Origin: Chloroflexi bacterium UBA5177
GTDB taxonomy: Bacteria; Chloroflexota; UBA5177
DNA: 19,488 nucleotides
Reading direction: 5' to 3'
Assembly (NCBI GenBank): GCA_002413265.1
Contig: DHWR01000141.1
Location: 1-19,488, forward strand
Both the position numbers and the translations under genes were made by a program. The notes below the pieces were generated by a model. The model was not told the origin of the DNA and did no database searches. It was given only the letters and a program-made list of their open reading frames with translations. Of this stretch, positions 8,795 through 15,407 are shown in pieces (position 1 is the stretch's first letter; every line of letters starts with the position of its first letter).

Positions 8795-9490
8795 TTATCG
8801 CCGTTCCGTCAAATCCTCAAGTGCCTTGGCAAGAACCACTCGCTCTCCAGTCTCGCGCCGAAGTTCTTCGACACCGACAGACCCCTCGCGGAGTACCACG
8901 ATCAGGGAGTCGCGCAGCTCGACCACGGTAGACGGCGGCCCACCAGGTACGTGCGGGTCGTCGAGCAAAACGGCGTCAGGACCGGTGGTCAGGGTCTCAG
9001 CAGCTTCAAGACCGAGTCGCGACGCCGGAAAACCTGACCTGTTGGCGCTCGTTCCCGTGACCGGCGTTCCCAATGACTCGAGCATCTCCAAGCAGGAGCG
9101 GCTTGCCGGCACGCGACACGCCACCGTGTTTCCGACCCCCGTCAAGGCGGGATGCAGTCCCGATCTGGCAGGAAGGGTCAGTGTCAGGGCCCCCGGCCAG
9201 AAGAGCTCTATGATCCGCCAGGCCAGCCTTGGGACGCGGTTGCTCAGCAACGGCAGGTCAGCTGCGCTGCCCAACAAGACTGGTAGCGGCGAGTCGGACG
9301 CGCGCTCTTTCATTTCCAGGACGCGTCCGATGGCCCCCGGACGGAAGATGTCGGCGGCAAGCCCATACACGGTATCGGTAGGAACCACCAACACGCGGCC
9401 ATCGCGTAGCATAGTGGCCGCGCGGACTACGTCTTCGGCACGCTCCACATTCAGAACCAGGGGTTGCGTCGACGCGTTTGGGTGGCTCAC
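8795..9490 (-). CDS. tsaC: L-threonylcarbamoyladenylate synthase (TsaC/Sua5/YrdC family)
   Basis: Makes threonylcarbamoyl-AMP from threonine, bicarbonate and ATP. This is the first step of the t6A37 modification of ANN-decoding tRNAs. The YrdC fold is shown by PTDTVYGLA (37-45), the KERxxxxPLPVL segment (from 61), FWPGALTLTL (97-106) and GTSANRSG (146-153). The 231 residues fit the short, single-domain form; the extra C-terminal Sua5 domain is absent. I chose GTG 9490, which overlaps the prmC stop as GTGA. The longer reading to 9580 lies inside prmC and adds no conserved sequence. The prmC-tsaC neighbour pair is widespread in bacteria (established knowledge). Confidence 0.93.
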   Translation of the reverse strand: MSHPNASTQPLVLNVERAEDVVRAATMLRDGRVLVVPTDTVYGLAADIFRPGAIGRVLEMKERASDSPLPVLLGSAADLPLLSNRVPRLAWRIIELFWPGALTLTLPARSGLHPALTGVGNTVACRVPASRSCLEMLESLGTPVTGTSANRSGFPASRLGLEAAETLTTGPDAVLLDDPHVPGGPPSTVVELRDSLIVVLREGSVGVEELRRETGERVVLAKALEDLTERR

Positions 9491-10353
9491 GGTTCGATGA
9501 CCGCGATGCGATCCAGCGATCCGTAGTCCTGCTCGAACCCGAGGCCGGCGCCCGGGAAAACCGTCTCGACAAGTTTGCACAAGGCTGCCCGCTGCCGCGG
9601 ATCGATTTCCAACATCGCCGGAATTCGCCAGCCTCGATCGTGCATCTGCCGGAGCATCTCCTGGTATAGCTCTACGCCCGTTTCGCCCCCCAGCAGGGCG
9701 CCACGTGGTTCATGGAGTACCTCCGGACTCACCTCCATCATCATCGCACGCGCGAGATACGGGAGGTTTGCAACCAGCAAATCGGGAGGGCTCGCCAGAG
9801 GGGATAGCAGGCTGCCCGGCACCAGGCGCACGCGCTCGGACATCCCAAACCTTTGCAGGTTTGTGGCAGCGACCTTCAGCGCTTCTGCATCCACGTCCGT
9901 GGCAACGATCTCGACATTGGGAAGGCGGGAGGCCATGGCGATCGAGATCGCCCCACATCCCGTCCCGATCTCCGCCACCGAACGAGACTCGTTCCGCACG
10001 GCATACGCGATTGCGTGCTCCGCCAGCAGCTCGGTTTCGGGCCGGGGAACCAACACCGCGGGACTGACCAGAAGATCGAGACCGAACCATTCGACGAAAC
10101 CGCGCAGGTAGGCAACCGGCTCGCCCTCGGCTCGCCTCGACACGAGTGCTCGAAACGCTCGATGCTGCTCCTCCAAGATCGGGGCGTCGCCGTGCGCGAA
10201 AAGCCAAGAGCGTGGCACGCCCAGCACGTGGCATAGCAAGACCTGCGCGTCCAGGGCTGCCGTCCGCGATGAGGAGAGCTGCTGCCGGGCATCCGCCAGG
10301 GCCGGGTCGACTGACGAGAGAGCCGCCCCCTGGCTATGCGACCTGATCGTCAA
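9487..10353 (-). CDS. prmC: release factor glutamine methyltransferase
   Basis: Methylates the glutamine of the GGQ motif in peptide-chain release factors, using S-adenosylmethionine. Seen are VPRPETE (102-108), the SAM-binding loop AEIGTGCGAISIAMA (127-141), and the substrate-glutamine motif as NLPY (196-199) instead of the commoner NPPY, a variant that I believe occurs in other family members. The 288 residues are typical. The best initiator is TTG at 10353, which overlaps the end of prfA by 20 bp and follows a G-rich AGGCGGGCGAG. No ATG or GTG is available before the conserved N-terminal helix. Its target RF1 is encoded immediately upstream. It overlaps tsaC by 4 bp. Confidence 0.95.
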   Translation of the reverse strand: MTIRSHSQGAALSSVDPALADARQQLSSSRTAALDAQVLLCHVLGVPRSWLFAHGDAPILEEQHRAFRALVSRRAEGEPVAYLRGFVEWFGLDLLVSPAVLVPRPETELLAEHAIAYAVRNESRSVAEIGTGCGAISIAMASRLPNVEIVATDVDAEALKVAATNLQRFGMSERVRLVPGSLLSPLASPPDLLVANLPYLARAMMMEVSPEVLHEPRGALLGGETGVELYQEMLRQMHDRGWRIPAMLEIDPRQRAALCKLVETVFPGAGLGFEQDYGSLDRIAVIEP

Positions 10354-11404
10354 ACTCGCCCGCCTGCTCCGCCGCTATCAGCCGGTCGATGATGGGGTCG
10401 AGATTGCCGTTCATGATCGACGGAAGGTTGTGCACCGTCAAATTGATTCGGTGATCGGTGACTCGATCCTGCGGATAGTTGTAGGTGCGGATCTTTTCGC
10501 TGCGGTCGCCGCTCTGGACCTGAGATTTGCGCTGCTTACCCAATTCCTTCATGCGGCGCTCTTGCTCGAGGTTGTACAGGCGCGCGCGCAGCACCGCCAT
10601 AGCACTGGCTCTGTTCTGGATCTGGGAACGCTCGTTCTGGCAGGTAACCACCAGGCCGGTGGAGAGGTGTGTGATGCGCACCGCACTGTCCGTCGTGTTG
10701 ACGCCCTGACCGCCGTGTCCTTGCGACCTGTATACATCGACCCTCAGGTCCTGGTCCCTAACCTCGACCTCGAAGTCTTCGGCCTCCGGGAGGACTATCA
10801 CCGTGGCGGTCGACGTGTGAATGCGGCCGCCCGATTCGGTAGCCGGAATGCGCTGCACGCGGTGCACGCCACTCTCGAATTTGAGACGGCCATACGCCCC
10901 CGAACCCTCGACCTTGACGATTGCCTCCTTCACGCCGCCGATGCCGATCTCGTTGAGATTCATTACCTCAAACTTCAGCTTGTGCTGCTCGGCATACAGT
11001 GCATACGTGCGCAAAAGCTCCCTCGCGAATAGAGCCGCTTCGTCACCTCCCGCCGCCTGCCGAATTTCCAGGATCGCGTTCTTCTCGTTGTTCGGATCTT
11101 TTGGAGTCAACACCAGCCTCAGCTCATCGAGAATGCGATCACGCTTCGGCTCCAGCTCACCGAGAATCTCTCGGGCAAGCTCTTTGTACTCTGCTTCGGC
11201 CCCGTCTTCAATAGTCGAGCGAGCATCCTCGATCTCAACCTCTATGCTTTTAAGCTCGCGAAACCGGTTGACCGTCTGGCCCAGCTCGCTATGCTCCCGA
11301 GCGTACTTCTGCAGCAATGCCATGTCAGAGAGGATCTCTGGATCCGACATCAGGTGGCCCAGCTCTTCGTAGCGGTCCTCAATGGCACTCAATCGGTCGA
11401 TCAT
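10334..11404 (-). CDS. prfA: peptide chain release factor 1
   Basis: Terminates translation at UAA and UAG. The tripeptide PAT (187-189, in HRVQRIPATES) is the codon-reading motif that marks RF1 rather than RF2. The GGQ motif (231-233) is the peptidyl-tRNA hydrolysis site and the substrate of PrmC, encoded next. The 356 residues match the family. The start is ATG 11404, 10 bp after the DUF1385 stop, with a weak Shine-Dalgarno that suggests dependence on upstream translation. The gene itself ends in TAG, a codon that RF1 reads, so some autogenous feedback is conceivable (inference). Confidence 0.97.
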   Translation of the reverse strand: MIDRLSAIEDRYEELGHLMSDPEILSDMALLQKYAREHSELGQTVNRFRELKSIEVEIEDARSTIEDGAEAEYKELAREILGELEPKRDRILDELRLVLTPKDPNNEKNAILEIRQAAGGDEAALFARELLRTYALYAEQHKLKFEVMNLNEIGIGGVKEAIVKVEGSGAYGRLKFESGVHRVQRIPATESGGRIHTSTATVIVLPEAEDFEVEVRDQDLRVDVYRSQGHGGQGVNTTDSAVRITHLSTGLVVTCQNERSQIQNRASAMAVLRARLYNLEQERRMKELGKQRKSQVQSGDRSEKIRTYNYPQDRVTDHRINLTVHNLPSIMNGNLDPIIDRLIAAEQAGEFDDQVA

Positions 11405-11414
11405 CTGGACACTC

Positions 11415-12347
11415 TTACCTGAGCGCGCCGTATTGTGGTTGAGCCAAGCTCGGAGACGTCTTCGGAGCAGCGATCAGCACTCCGTCCGCGGCAAGGACGG
11501 GTAGAAGAGCCGCGATGGCCACCTCCACCTGGTCGTCGGTGGGTTCTCGGGTCGTCAGTTTTTGAAGCCACAGGCCCGGTTGCAAAGCCAGCCGGACCGG
11601 AGTCAGGTGATAGAACCTCGCTCCGAACCTGAGGATCTCGTAGCTGACGGCGGCGATCAACGGCACCAAAACAATGCGGGAGAGAACCCCGACTAACAGC
11701 GGCGGGTGCCCCAGCAGTGCGAAGACCAGGATCGAGAGCACCACCAGCCATAGCAGAAAAGCTGTCCCGCACCGGATGTGGGTAGTCGAGAAGCCCTGCA
11801 CGGACTCCGGGCTGAGCGGCGCTCCGGCCTCATACGCGTTCACGGTCTTGTGCTCGGCGCCATGGTACTGAAAGACCCTACGCATTCGGCCCATGCGCCC
11901 TATGAGCAGAAGGTAGACGATGAACAGGCCGAGCCGCACCACCCCTTCCTCCAGATTGCTCCACAGCGAGCTCCCCGCCAAGTGCGTGCCGGCCCTCGCA
12001 ATCAAGAGCGGTCCAACGAAGAACAGCAGGACCACGACCGACAGCGAGAAGAGGATCATGGTCGCCACCAGGCGCGACGAGATCTCCTTATCCTGGCTGA
12101 TGCGAGCCTGCACGCCCGCCGAGAAGAGCATGAGCTTCGTGCCCAGAATCAGCATTTCCCAAAGCACGACCAAACCCCTGACAAACGGTACCCGCGCGAT
12201 ACGGCTGCGATACAGGGTGTCGGGCAACAGCTCCGTTCGCGACCTCAGTGAACCTTCGGGGGTGCGAACCACCACGGTTGCCTGGTGTCGTCCGCGCATC
12301 ATCACGCCTTCGATGACCGCCTGGCCGCCGTAATAGAAGGTCGCCAC
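11415..12347 (-). CDS. DUF1385 family membrane protein (YqhQ-like)
   Basis: Integral membrane protein of unknown function in the DUF1385/YqhQ family. The N-terminus YYGGQAVIEGVMMRG and the central segment with YHGAEHKTVNAYE and the HIRCGT motif are the family hallmarks. Four to five hydrophobic stretches are visible (about 53-75, 92-115, 135-150, 198-215 and 218-240). The 310 residues are usual. The start is GTG 12347, with AAGGGG six bases upstream, and it sits directly in front of the conserved N-terminus. Its place between rpmE and prfA is a recurring arrangement in some bacterial phyla (from memory). Whether it has any role in translation is unknown. Confidence 0.92.
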   Translation of the reverse strand: MATFYYGGQAVIEGVMMRGRHQATVVVRTPEGSLRSRTELLPDTLYRSRIARVPFVRGLVVLWEMLILGTKLMLFSAGVQARISQDKEISSRLVATMILFSLSVVVLLFFVGPLLIARAGTHLAGSSLWSNLEEGVVRLGLFIVYLLLIGRMGRMRRVFQYHGAEHKTVNAYEAGAPLSPESVQGFSTTHIRCGTAFLLWLVVLSILVFALLGHPPLLVGVLSRIVLVPLIAAVSYEILRFGARFYHLTPVRLALQPGLWLQKLTTREPTDDQVEVAIAALLPVLAADGVLIAAPKTSPSLAQPQYGALR

Positions 12348-12370
12348 TGCACGCCCCTTCTTGAGGATGG

Positions 12371-12399
12371 AAAACGAGGAGCCAGGTATGCCCGACTCC
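12371..12399 (-). terminator. likely intrinsic terminator after rpmE
   Basis: On minus, GGAGTCGGG and CCTGGCTCC (12378-12399) pair over nine positions, including two G-U pairs, with a 4-nt loop. They are followed by TCGTTTT (T run at 12371-12374). It lies 18 bp after the rpmE stop and before the DUF1385 ribosome-binding site. It could end the short rpmE transcript, with read-through or another promoter feeding the downstream genes. Confidence 0.55.
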
Positions 12400-12416
12400 C
12401 CGTGGGTATGCGCGAG

Positions 12417-12620
12417 TTACTTGTCGATGTTGAAGCGCTTGCGGAAGCGCTCTACCTGCCCCGCGGCATCGACAATGCGCTGCGTCCCCGTGTAGAACGG
12501 GTGGCAGTTAGAACAAACGTCGACTCGCAGGCTCGGCCTCGTCGAGCGCGTCTGGAAGGTGTTGCCGCACGAGCAGTGCGCAGTCGCTTCCACGTATTCG
12601 GGATGTATGCCCTGTTTCAT
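12417..12620 (-). CDS. rpmE: 50S ribosomal protein L31, zinc-binding type
   Basis: Small large-subunit protein that helps bridge the ribosomal subunits. It has 67 residues and begins MKQGIHPEY. Cysteines C16, C18, C36 and C39 (CSC and CSNC) form the zinc ribbon of the C+ type, followed by the HPFYTGTQ signature. The start is ATG 12620, with a very good AAGGAG (12629-12634) eight bases upstream. That site overlaps the stop codon of the preceding small ORF (12633-12635), which suggests coupled expression. A probable terminator follows. Zinc-type L31 is a zinc store in bacteria that also encode a cysteine-free paralogue; no such paralogue is in this window. Confidence 0.97.
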   Translation of the reverse strand: MKQGIHPEYVEATAHCSCGNTFQTRSTRPSLRVDVCSNCHPFYTGTQRIVDAAGQVERFRKRFNIDK

Positions 12621-12632
12621 GTCTGGGTCTCC

Positions 12633-12902
12633 TTATGCCGTCTTTCGAATCTCGTTTAGGAAGAGGCGGACCTGCTTCACCAAAGGCGGCGTGTGTTTAA
12701 GTAGTTTCAGGGCAAGGGCAGCGTTGGCGAGCCGGTCCCGCTGGTCGGGCTCGACCGGTCGCTTCCGCAGGTGGTGGGCAACCTGTAGCATGAGATTGAC
12801 GACTACACTGGCGGCCGTGAGGCCGCTGGCAATCAGCGTTAGCGTCCGAATCAGGGACGAGTCGGCCGGTTTCGGTTCTCCCGGAATCGTCACGTCATCC
12901 AT
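12633..12902 (-). CDS. small hypothetical protein with one predicted membrane segment
   Basis: I do not recognise this 89-residue protein. It has a short polar N-terminus rich in proline and acid, one hydrophobic stretch (about 17-40, LIRTLTLIASGLTAASVVVN and on), then a basic, helical-looking C-terminus with many Leu, Lys and Arg. The start is ATG 12902, preceded by GGGAGG at a short 4-nt spacing. A GTG four codons upstream is also possible. It is the first ORF after a strong promoter, and its TAA stop overlaps the rpmE Shine-Dalgarno. That placement is the main argument that it is translated. It could be a real small membrane protein or a leader ORF that couples into rpmE. Confidence 0.6.
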   Translation of the reverse strand: MDDVTIPGEPKPADSSLIRTLTLIASGLTAASVVVNLMLQVAHHLRKRPVEPDQRDRLANAALALKLLKHTPPLVKQVRLFLNEIRKTA

Positions 12903-12920
12903 GTGGCCTCCCACAACAAA

Positions 12921-12942
12921 GCCGGGAGTGCTCGCTCCCGGC
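12921..12942 (-). promoter_or_regulatory. leader hairpin resembling an attenuator upstream of the small ORF and rpmE
   Basis: A perfect 8-bp inverted repeat, GCCGGGAG and CTCCCGGC, has a 6-nt loop. On minus it is followed by TTTGTTGTGGG and then the ATG at 12902. It starts about 25 nt into the predicted transcript. GC-rich stem plus T-rich tail is the form of an intrinsic terminator, yet it sits between promoter and gene. Attenuation or autoregulation of the ribosomal protein operon is inferred, not shown. Confidence 0.5.
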
Positions 12943-12973
12943 TCGATCTTCTAGTCCTGCGAGATATCCTGCA

Positions 12974-13003
12974 ATTGTAGCGCTATTCGCTCGCATCAGT
13001 CAA
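12974..13003 (-). promoter_or_regulatory. sigma70-type promoter of the small ORF-rpmE operon
   Basis: On minus, TTGACT (12998-13003) and TACAAT (12974-12979) are 18 bp apart. Each box has one mismatch to TTGACA/TATAAT. The transcript would start near 12967, giving a leader of about 65 nt. It lies in the 109-bp gap shared with coaBC. I found no comparable promoter for coaBC on plus. Confidence 0.7.
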
Positions 13004-13011
13004 GGGATGGA

Positions 13012-14232
13012 ATGACTCCGACAGAGCGGATCGAACAAGCCCCTCAAGGCCGGGTATTACTCGCGGTGACGGGCAGCATAGCCGCTTTCAAGGCGGCCGA
13101 GCTCGCCAGCTTGACCGTGCAATCCGGACGAGAAATGCGCGTGATCCTTACCGAGGGCGGCTCCAAATTCGTGACGCCGCTCACCTTCGAGGCCATCACG
13201 TCACATCCCACCGCATCCGATGTCTGGCAGGAGCAGACGGGAGGCTCAAGAATGGGGCACCTCGAGCTCGCGACCTGGACGGACCTGCTGGTCGTTGCGC
13301 CGGCTAGCGCAGGTGCCATTGCAAGACTGGCGCTCGGTTTGGCGTCCGACCTTCTGGGAGCCGTGGCGCTGGCCACCCGGGCTCGGTTACTACTGGCACC
13401 CGCGATGGAGAGCAACATGTGGCACCATCCCGCGACGCGGGGGCATCTTGAACTATTGCGAGCGCGCGGCGCGCACGTCGTCGGGCCTGAGAACGGCCGT
13501 TTGGCCTCAGGAGCAACCGGGGAAGGCCGCATGGCGGAGCCCGAGAGCATCCTGGACGCCATCGAGCAACTGTTACGAGGGGGACGATCGCTGCGCGAGA
13601 AGAGAGTCCTGGTGACCGCCGGACCCACCTACGAAGCGATCGATCCCGTCCGTTTCATCGGGAACCGCTCATCGGGAAAGATGGGATACGCCGTGGCCGA
13701 GGAGGCGCGCGACAGGGGTGCTCAGGTTGTGCTGGTCAGCGGCCCGACAGCCCTTCCCGACCCCTTCGGGATCACCGTTCTGCGTGTTGAGAGCGCAAGT
13801 GAGATGCGAGAAGAAGTTCTGCGCCACGTCGCCAGCTGTGACATCGTGGTCAGCGCTGCAGCGGTCGCGGACTTCGCCCCAAAGAACCGTGCATCGGACA
13901 AGCTTAGTAGGTCCGATGGCCTCTCACTGGAGCTGTCTCCAACCGAGGACATATCGGCGGCGGCCAGCGAGAAAACTCCTAACGCCCTCCACGTTGGCTT
14001 CGCCCTAGAAACGAGCGATCTGGTCGCCGGCGCGCGCGCAAAGCTAGGCCGCAAGAAGCAGAACCTCGTGATTGCGAACGCCGTCGGCCGGGATCACAAT
14101 CCGTTTGGCGCTGAGACGAACGAGGTCACCCTGGTAACCGCTGAAGAGGCGACGCCATTGCCGGCGGCAAGCAAGCGTGAGGTCGCGCGCGCCATATGGG
14201 ACAAGGTGGAGCAACTGCTTGAGTCACGGTAG
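13012..14232 (+). CDS. coaBC: bifunctional phosphopantothenoylcysteine decarboxylase / phosphopantothenate--cysteine ligase
   Basis: Two steps of coenzyme A synthesis in one 406-residue protein. The N-terminal flavin-dependent decarboxylase (about 12-190) has VTGSIAAFKAAE (19-30), the catalytic-type histidine H83 (GHLELATW), PASAG (97-101), PAMESNMW (130-137) and the flap ASGATGEGRM (165-174). The C-terminal CoaB ligase (about 196-406) has TAGPTYEAIDPVRFIGNRSSGKMG (with N218), AAAVADF and the lysine-rich segment before NLVIANAV. The decarboxylase motifs differ from the E. coli form: PASAN to PASAG, PAMN to PAME, and the flap cysteine to serine. The start is ATG 13012, preceded by AAGGGATGG. 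It diverges from the rpmE operon and its 3' end overlaps the opposing gene by 9 bp. Confidence 0.95.
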   Translation: MTPTERIEQAPQGRVLLAVTGSIAAFKAAELASLTVQSGREMRVILTEGGSKFVTPLTFEAITSHPTASDVWQEQTGGSRMGHLELATWTDLLVVAPASAGAIARLALGLASDLLGAVALATRARLLLAPAMESNMWHHPATRGHLELLRARGAHVVGPENGRLASGATGEGRMAEPESILDAIEQLLRGGRSLREKRVLVTAGPTYEAIDPVRFIGNRSSGKMGYAVAEEARDRGAQVVLVSGPTALPDPFGITVLRVESASEMREEVLRHVASCDIVVSAAAVADFAPKNRASDKLSRSDGLSLELSPTEDISAAASEKTPNALHVGFALETSDLVAGARAKLGRKKQNLVIANAVGRDHNPFGAETNEVTLVTAEEATPLPAASKREVARAIWDKVEQLLESR

Positions 14233-14706
14233 CAGGACGGTTCCCACCACAGAACCTCCCGCAGCCTCAATCTCTTCGCGCGCTCGGACGAGATCCGTTC
14301 GCATGGTCCTGCCCGACCGTGCCAGCAGCACAACGCCGTCGACGGCCACCGCGAGGATCAAGGCCTGGGGATTTTCCAGAACTCCGGCGGCGGCGGCGAC
14401 CGTGTACCCGGCCGGCCAAGTGAGAGCTCGGCGCGCACGATCGACGTCCGTCAACTCCGACTCGAGTACTTCCATTTCCTCGACGCCTTCGCCGGCGGCT
14501 CGAGCCCGCGTGGAGGTTGTTACGTCAAGTAGCCTGGCTTTTGTGCCTGCCTGCGAAATAGCCGCCGCGAGGGCCGATGCAAGATCGGAGGCGCCTCCCT
14601 CCGACCGTGGAGGGCACAGCAGGACGGAGCGGGCGGCCGGGGCCCGAAGCTGAAGACGCGCGAAGAGCATGTCGGGCCGGAGCTGTCTCAGTTTCTTTTG
14701 ATTCAC
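14224..14706 (-). CDS. degenerate CpsD/BY-kinase-like P-loop protein
   Basis: This 160-residue protein aligns by eye with the CpsD/CapB bacterial tyrosine-kinase fold, but the catalytic motifs are gone. The Walker A site (normally GEGKST) reads RSEGGASD (34-41). The A' strand LLIDAD is reduced to LLDV (59-62), and the Walker B region (normally IIDTPP) is TVAAAAGVL (102-110). The later part, VDGVVLLARSGRTMRTDLVRA (122-142) to VVGTVLL, keeps the family pattern well. No C-terminal tyrosine cluster is present. It starts at GTG 14706, overlapping the stop of the Wzz-like gene, its expected partner. ATP binding or kinase activity is unlikely; a structural or regulatory role is inferred. It ends tail to tail with coaBC. 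Confidence 0.65.
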   Translation of the reverse strand: MNQKKLRQLRPDMLFARLQLRAPAARSVLLCPPRSEGGASDLASALAAAISQAGTKARLLDVTTSTRARAAGEGVEEMEVLESELTDVDRARRALTWPAGYTVAAAAGVLENPQALILAVAVDGVVLLARSGRTMRTDLVRAREEIEAAGGSVVGTVLLP

Positions 14707-15407
14707 GGTGACGCCAGAACAGGAAGTCCCAGCACGGACTCGAGGTCTCTGCGGTCACGCACTCTGGGATCAAGAGCGTCCCAGAGTAAGGCGAGGCCAA
14801 GCGCGACGAACACCCCAAGTACTACCTGAACAGCGAGCGTCAGGAGTTTCTTGGATTTTGGCGCTGGTCCCGTGCTCGGTGGAGAAATGATCTTAACGAA
14901 TGTGCGTTTGGCCATCTTTGTTCCGACGAATTGCGCCCTCGCCGAAGTGACGGCGATTCCCAACGCCGTGGCTGCTGCTGCCGCCGTTGCCCTGGTTGGA
15001 TTCGTCACGCAGAGGTTCACCGTCCGATCCAAGCGAGACCCGCTAACCGAGCCATTGATTGCGTCGAACGTAGAGTTCGGCAGCCCTATCAGCGCCCTGG
15101 GAGCGATATCAAAACTGATGTAAGCAGCCACACTCCGAGACTGCGCCACATCCAGCAGATCGTCCGCGAAGAAGTTTGCGGCGCTTTCGCCGGCGAGCAG
15201 TTCCGCAGCCGTCTCCAGGGACGAGCTGGCGGCTACGATCGATGGGGCTGAAAGGTCCGCCACGTACACAGTCAGGCAGGATTGGTATCCCGACGCTTGA
15301 TTTGCCCTGCGATAGCTGAACCCGCTTAGAAGCACGTCGAGCACAACTATGGCGGCAATCAGCACCCAGCGGCGGCGCAAGATCGCCCAGTATTCGAGAA
15401 AGCTCAC
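14703..15407 (-). CDS. Wzz/CpsC-like polysaccharide chain-length protein
   Basis: Predicted polysaccharide co-polymerase of 234 residues. It shows the expected topology: a membrane segment near the N-terminus (about 14-30), an external middle region, and a second membrane segment (about 187-208) preceded by a proline-rich stretch (SPPSTGPAP). The cytoplasmic tail DPRVRDRRDLESVLGLPVLASP resembles tails of Wzz/CpsC proteins that contact a CpsD kinase. The external region is alanine-rich and has few long helices, so chain-length control is inferred from topology and context. It starts at GTG 15407, directly after the TGA of the sugar transferase, and overlaps the next gene as GTGA. The final codon is CCG (proline). 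Confidence 0.78.
   Translation of the reverse strand: MSFLEYWAILRRRWVLIAAIVVLDVLLSGFSYRRANQASGYQSCLTVYVADLSAPSIVAASSSLETAAELLAGESAANFFADDLLDVAQSRSVAAYISFDIAPRALIGLPNSTFDAINGSVSGSRLDRTVNLCVTNPTRATAAAAATALGIAVTSARAQFVGTKMAKRTFVKIISPPSTGPAPKSKKLLTLAVQVVLGVFVALGLALLWDALDPRVRDRRDLESVLGLPVLASP

Noticed and set aside
9491..9580. A 30-residue N-terminal extension of the TsaC-family protein
   Set aside because: It overlaps the 3' end of prmC in another frame. GTG 9490 at the GTGA overlap gives a normal short-form protein.
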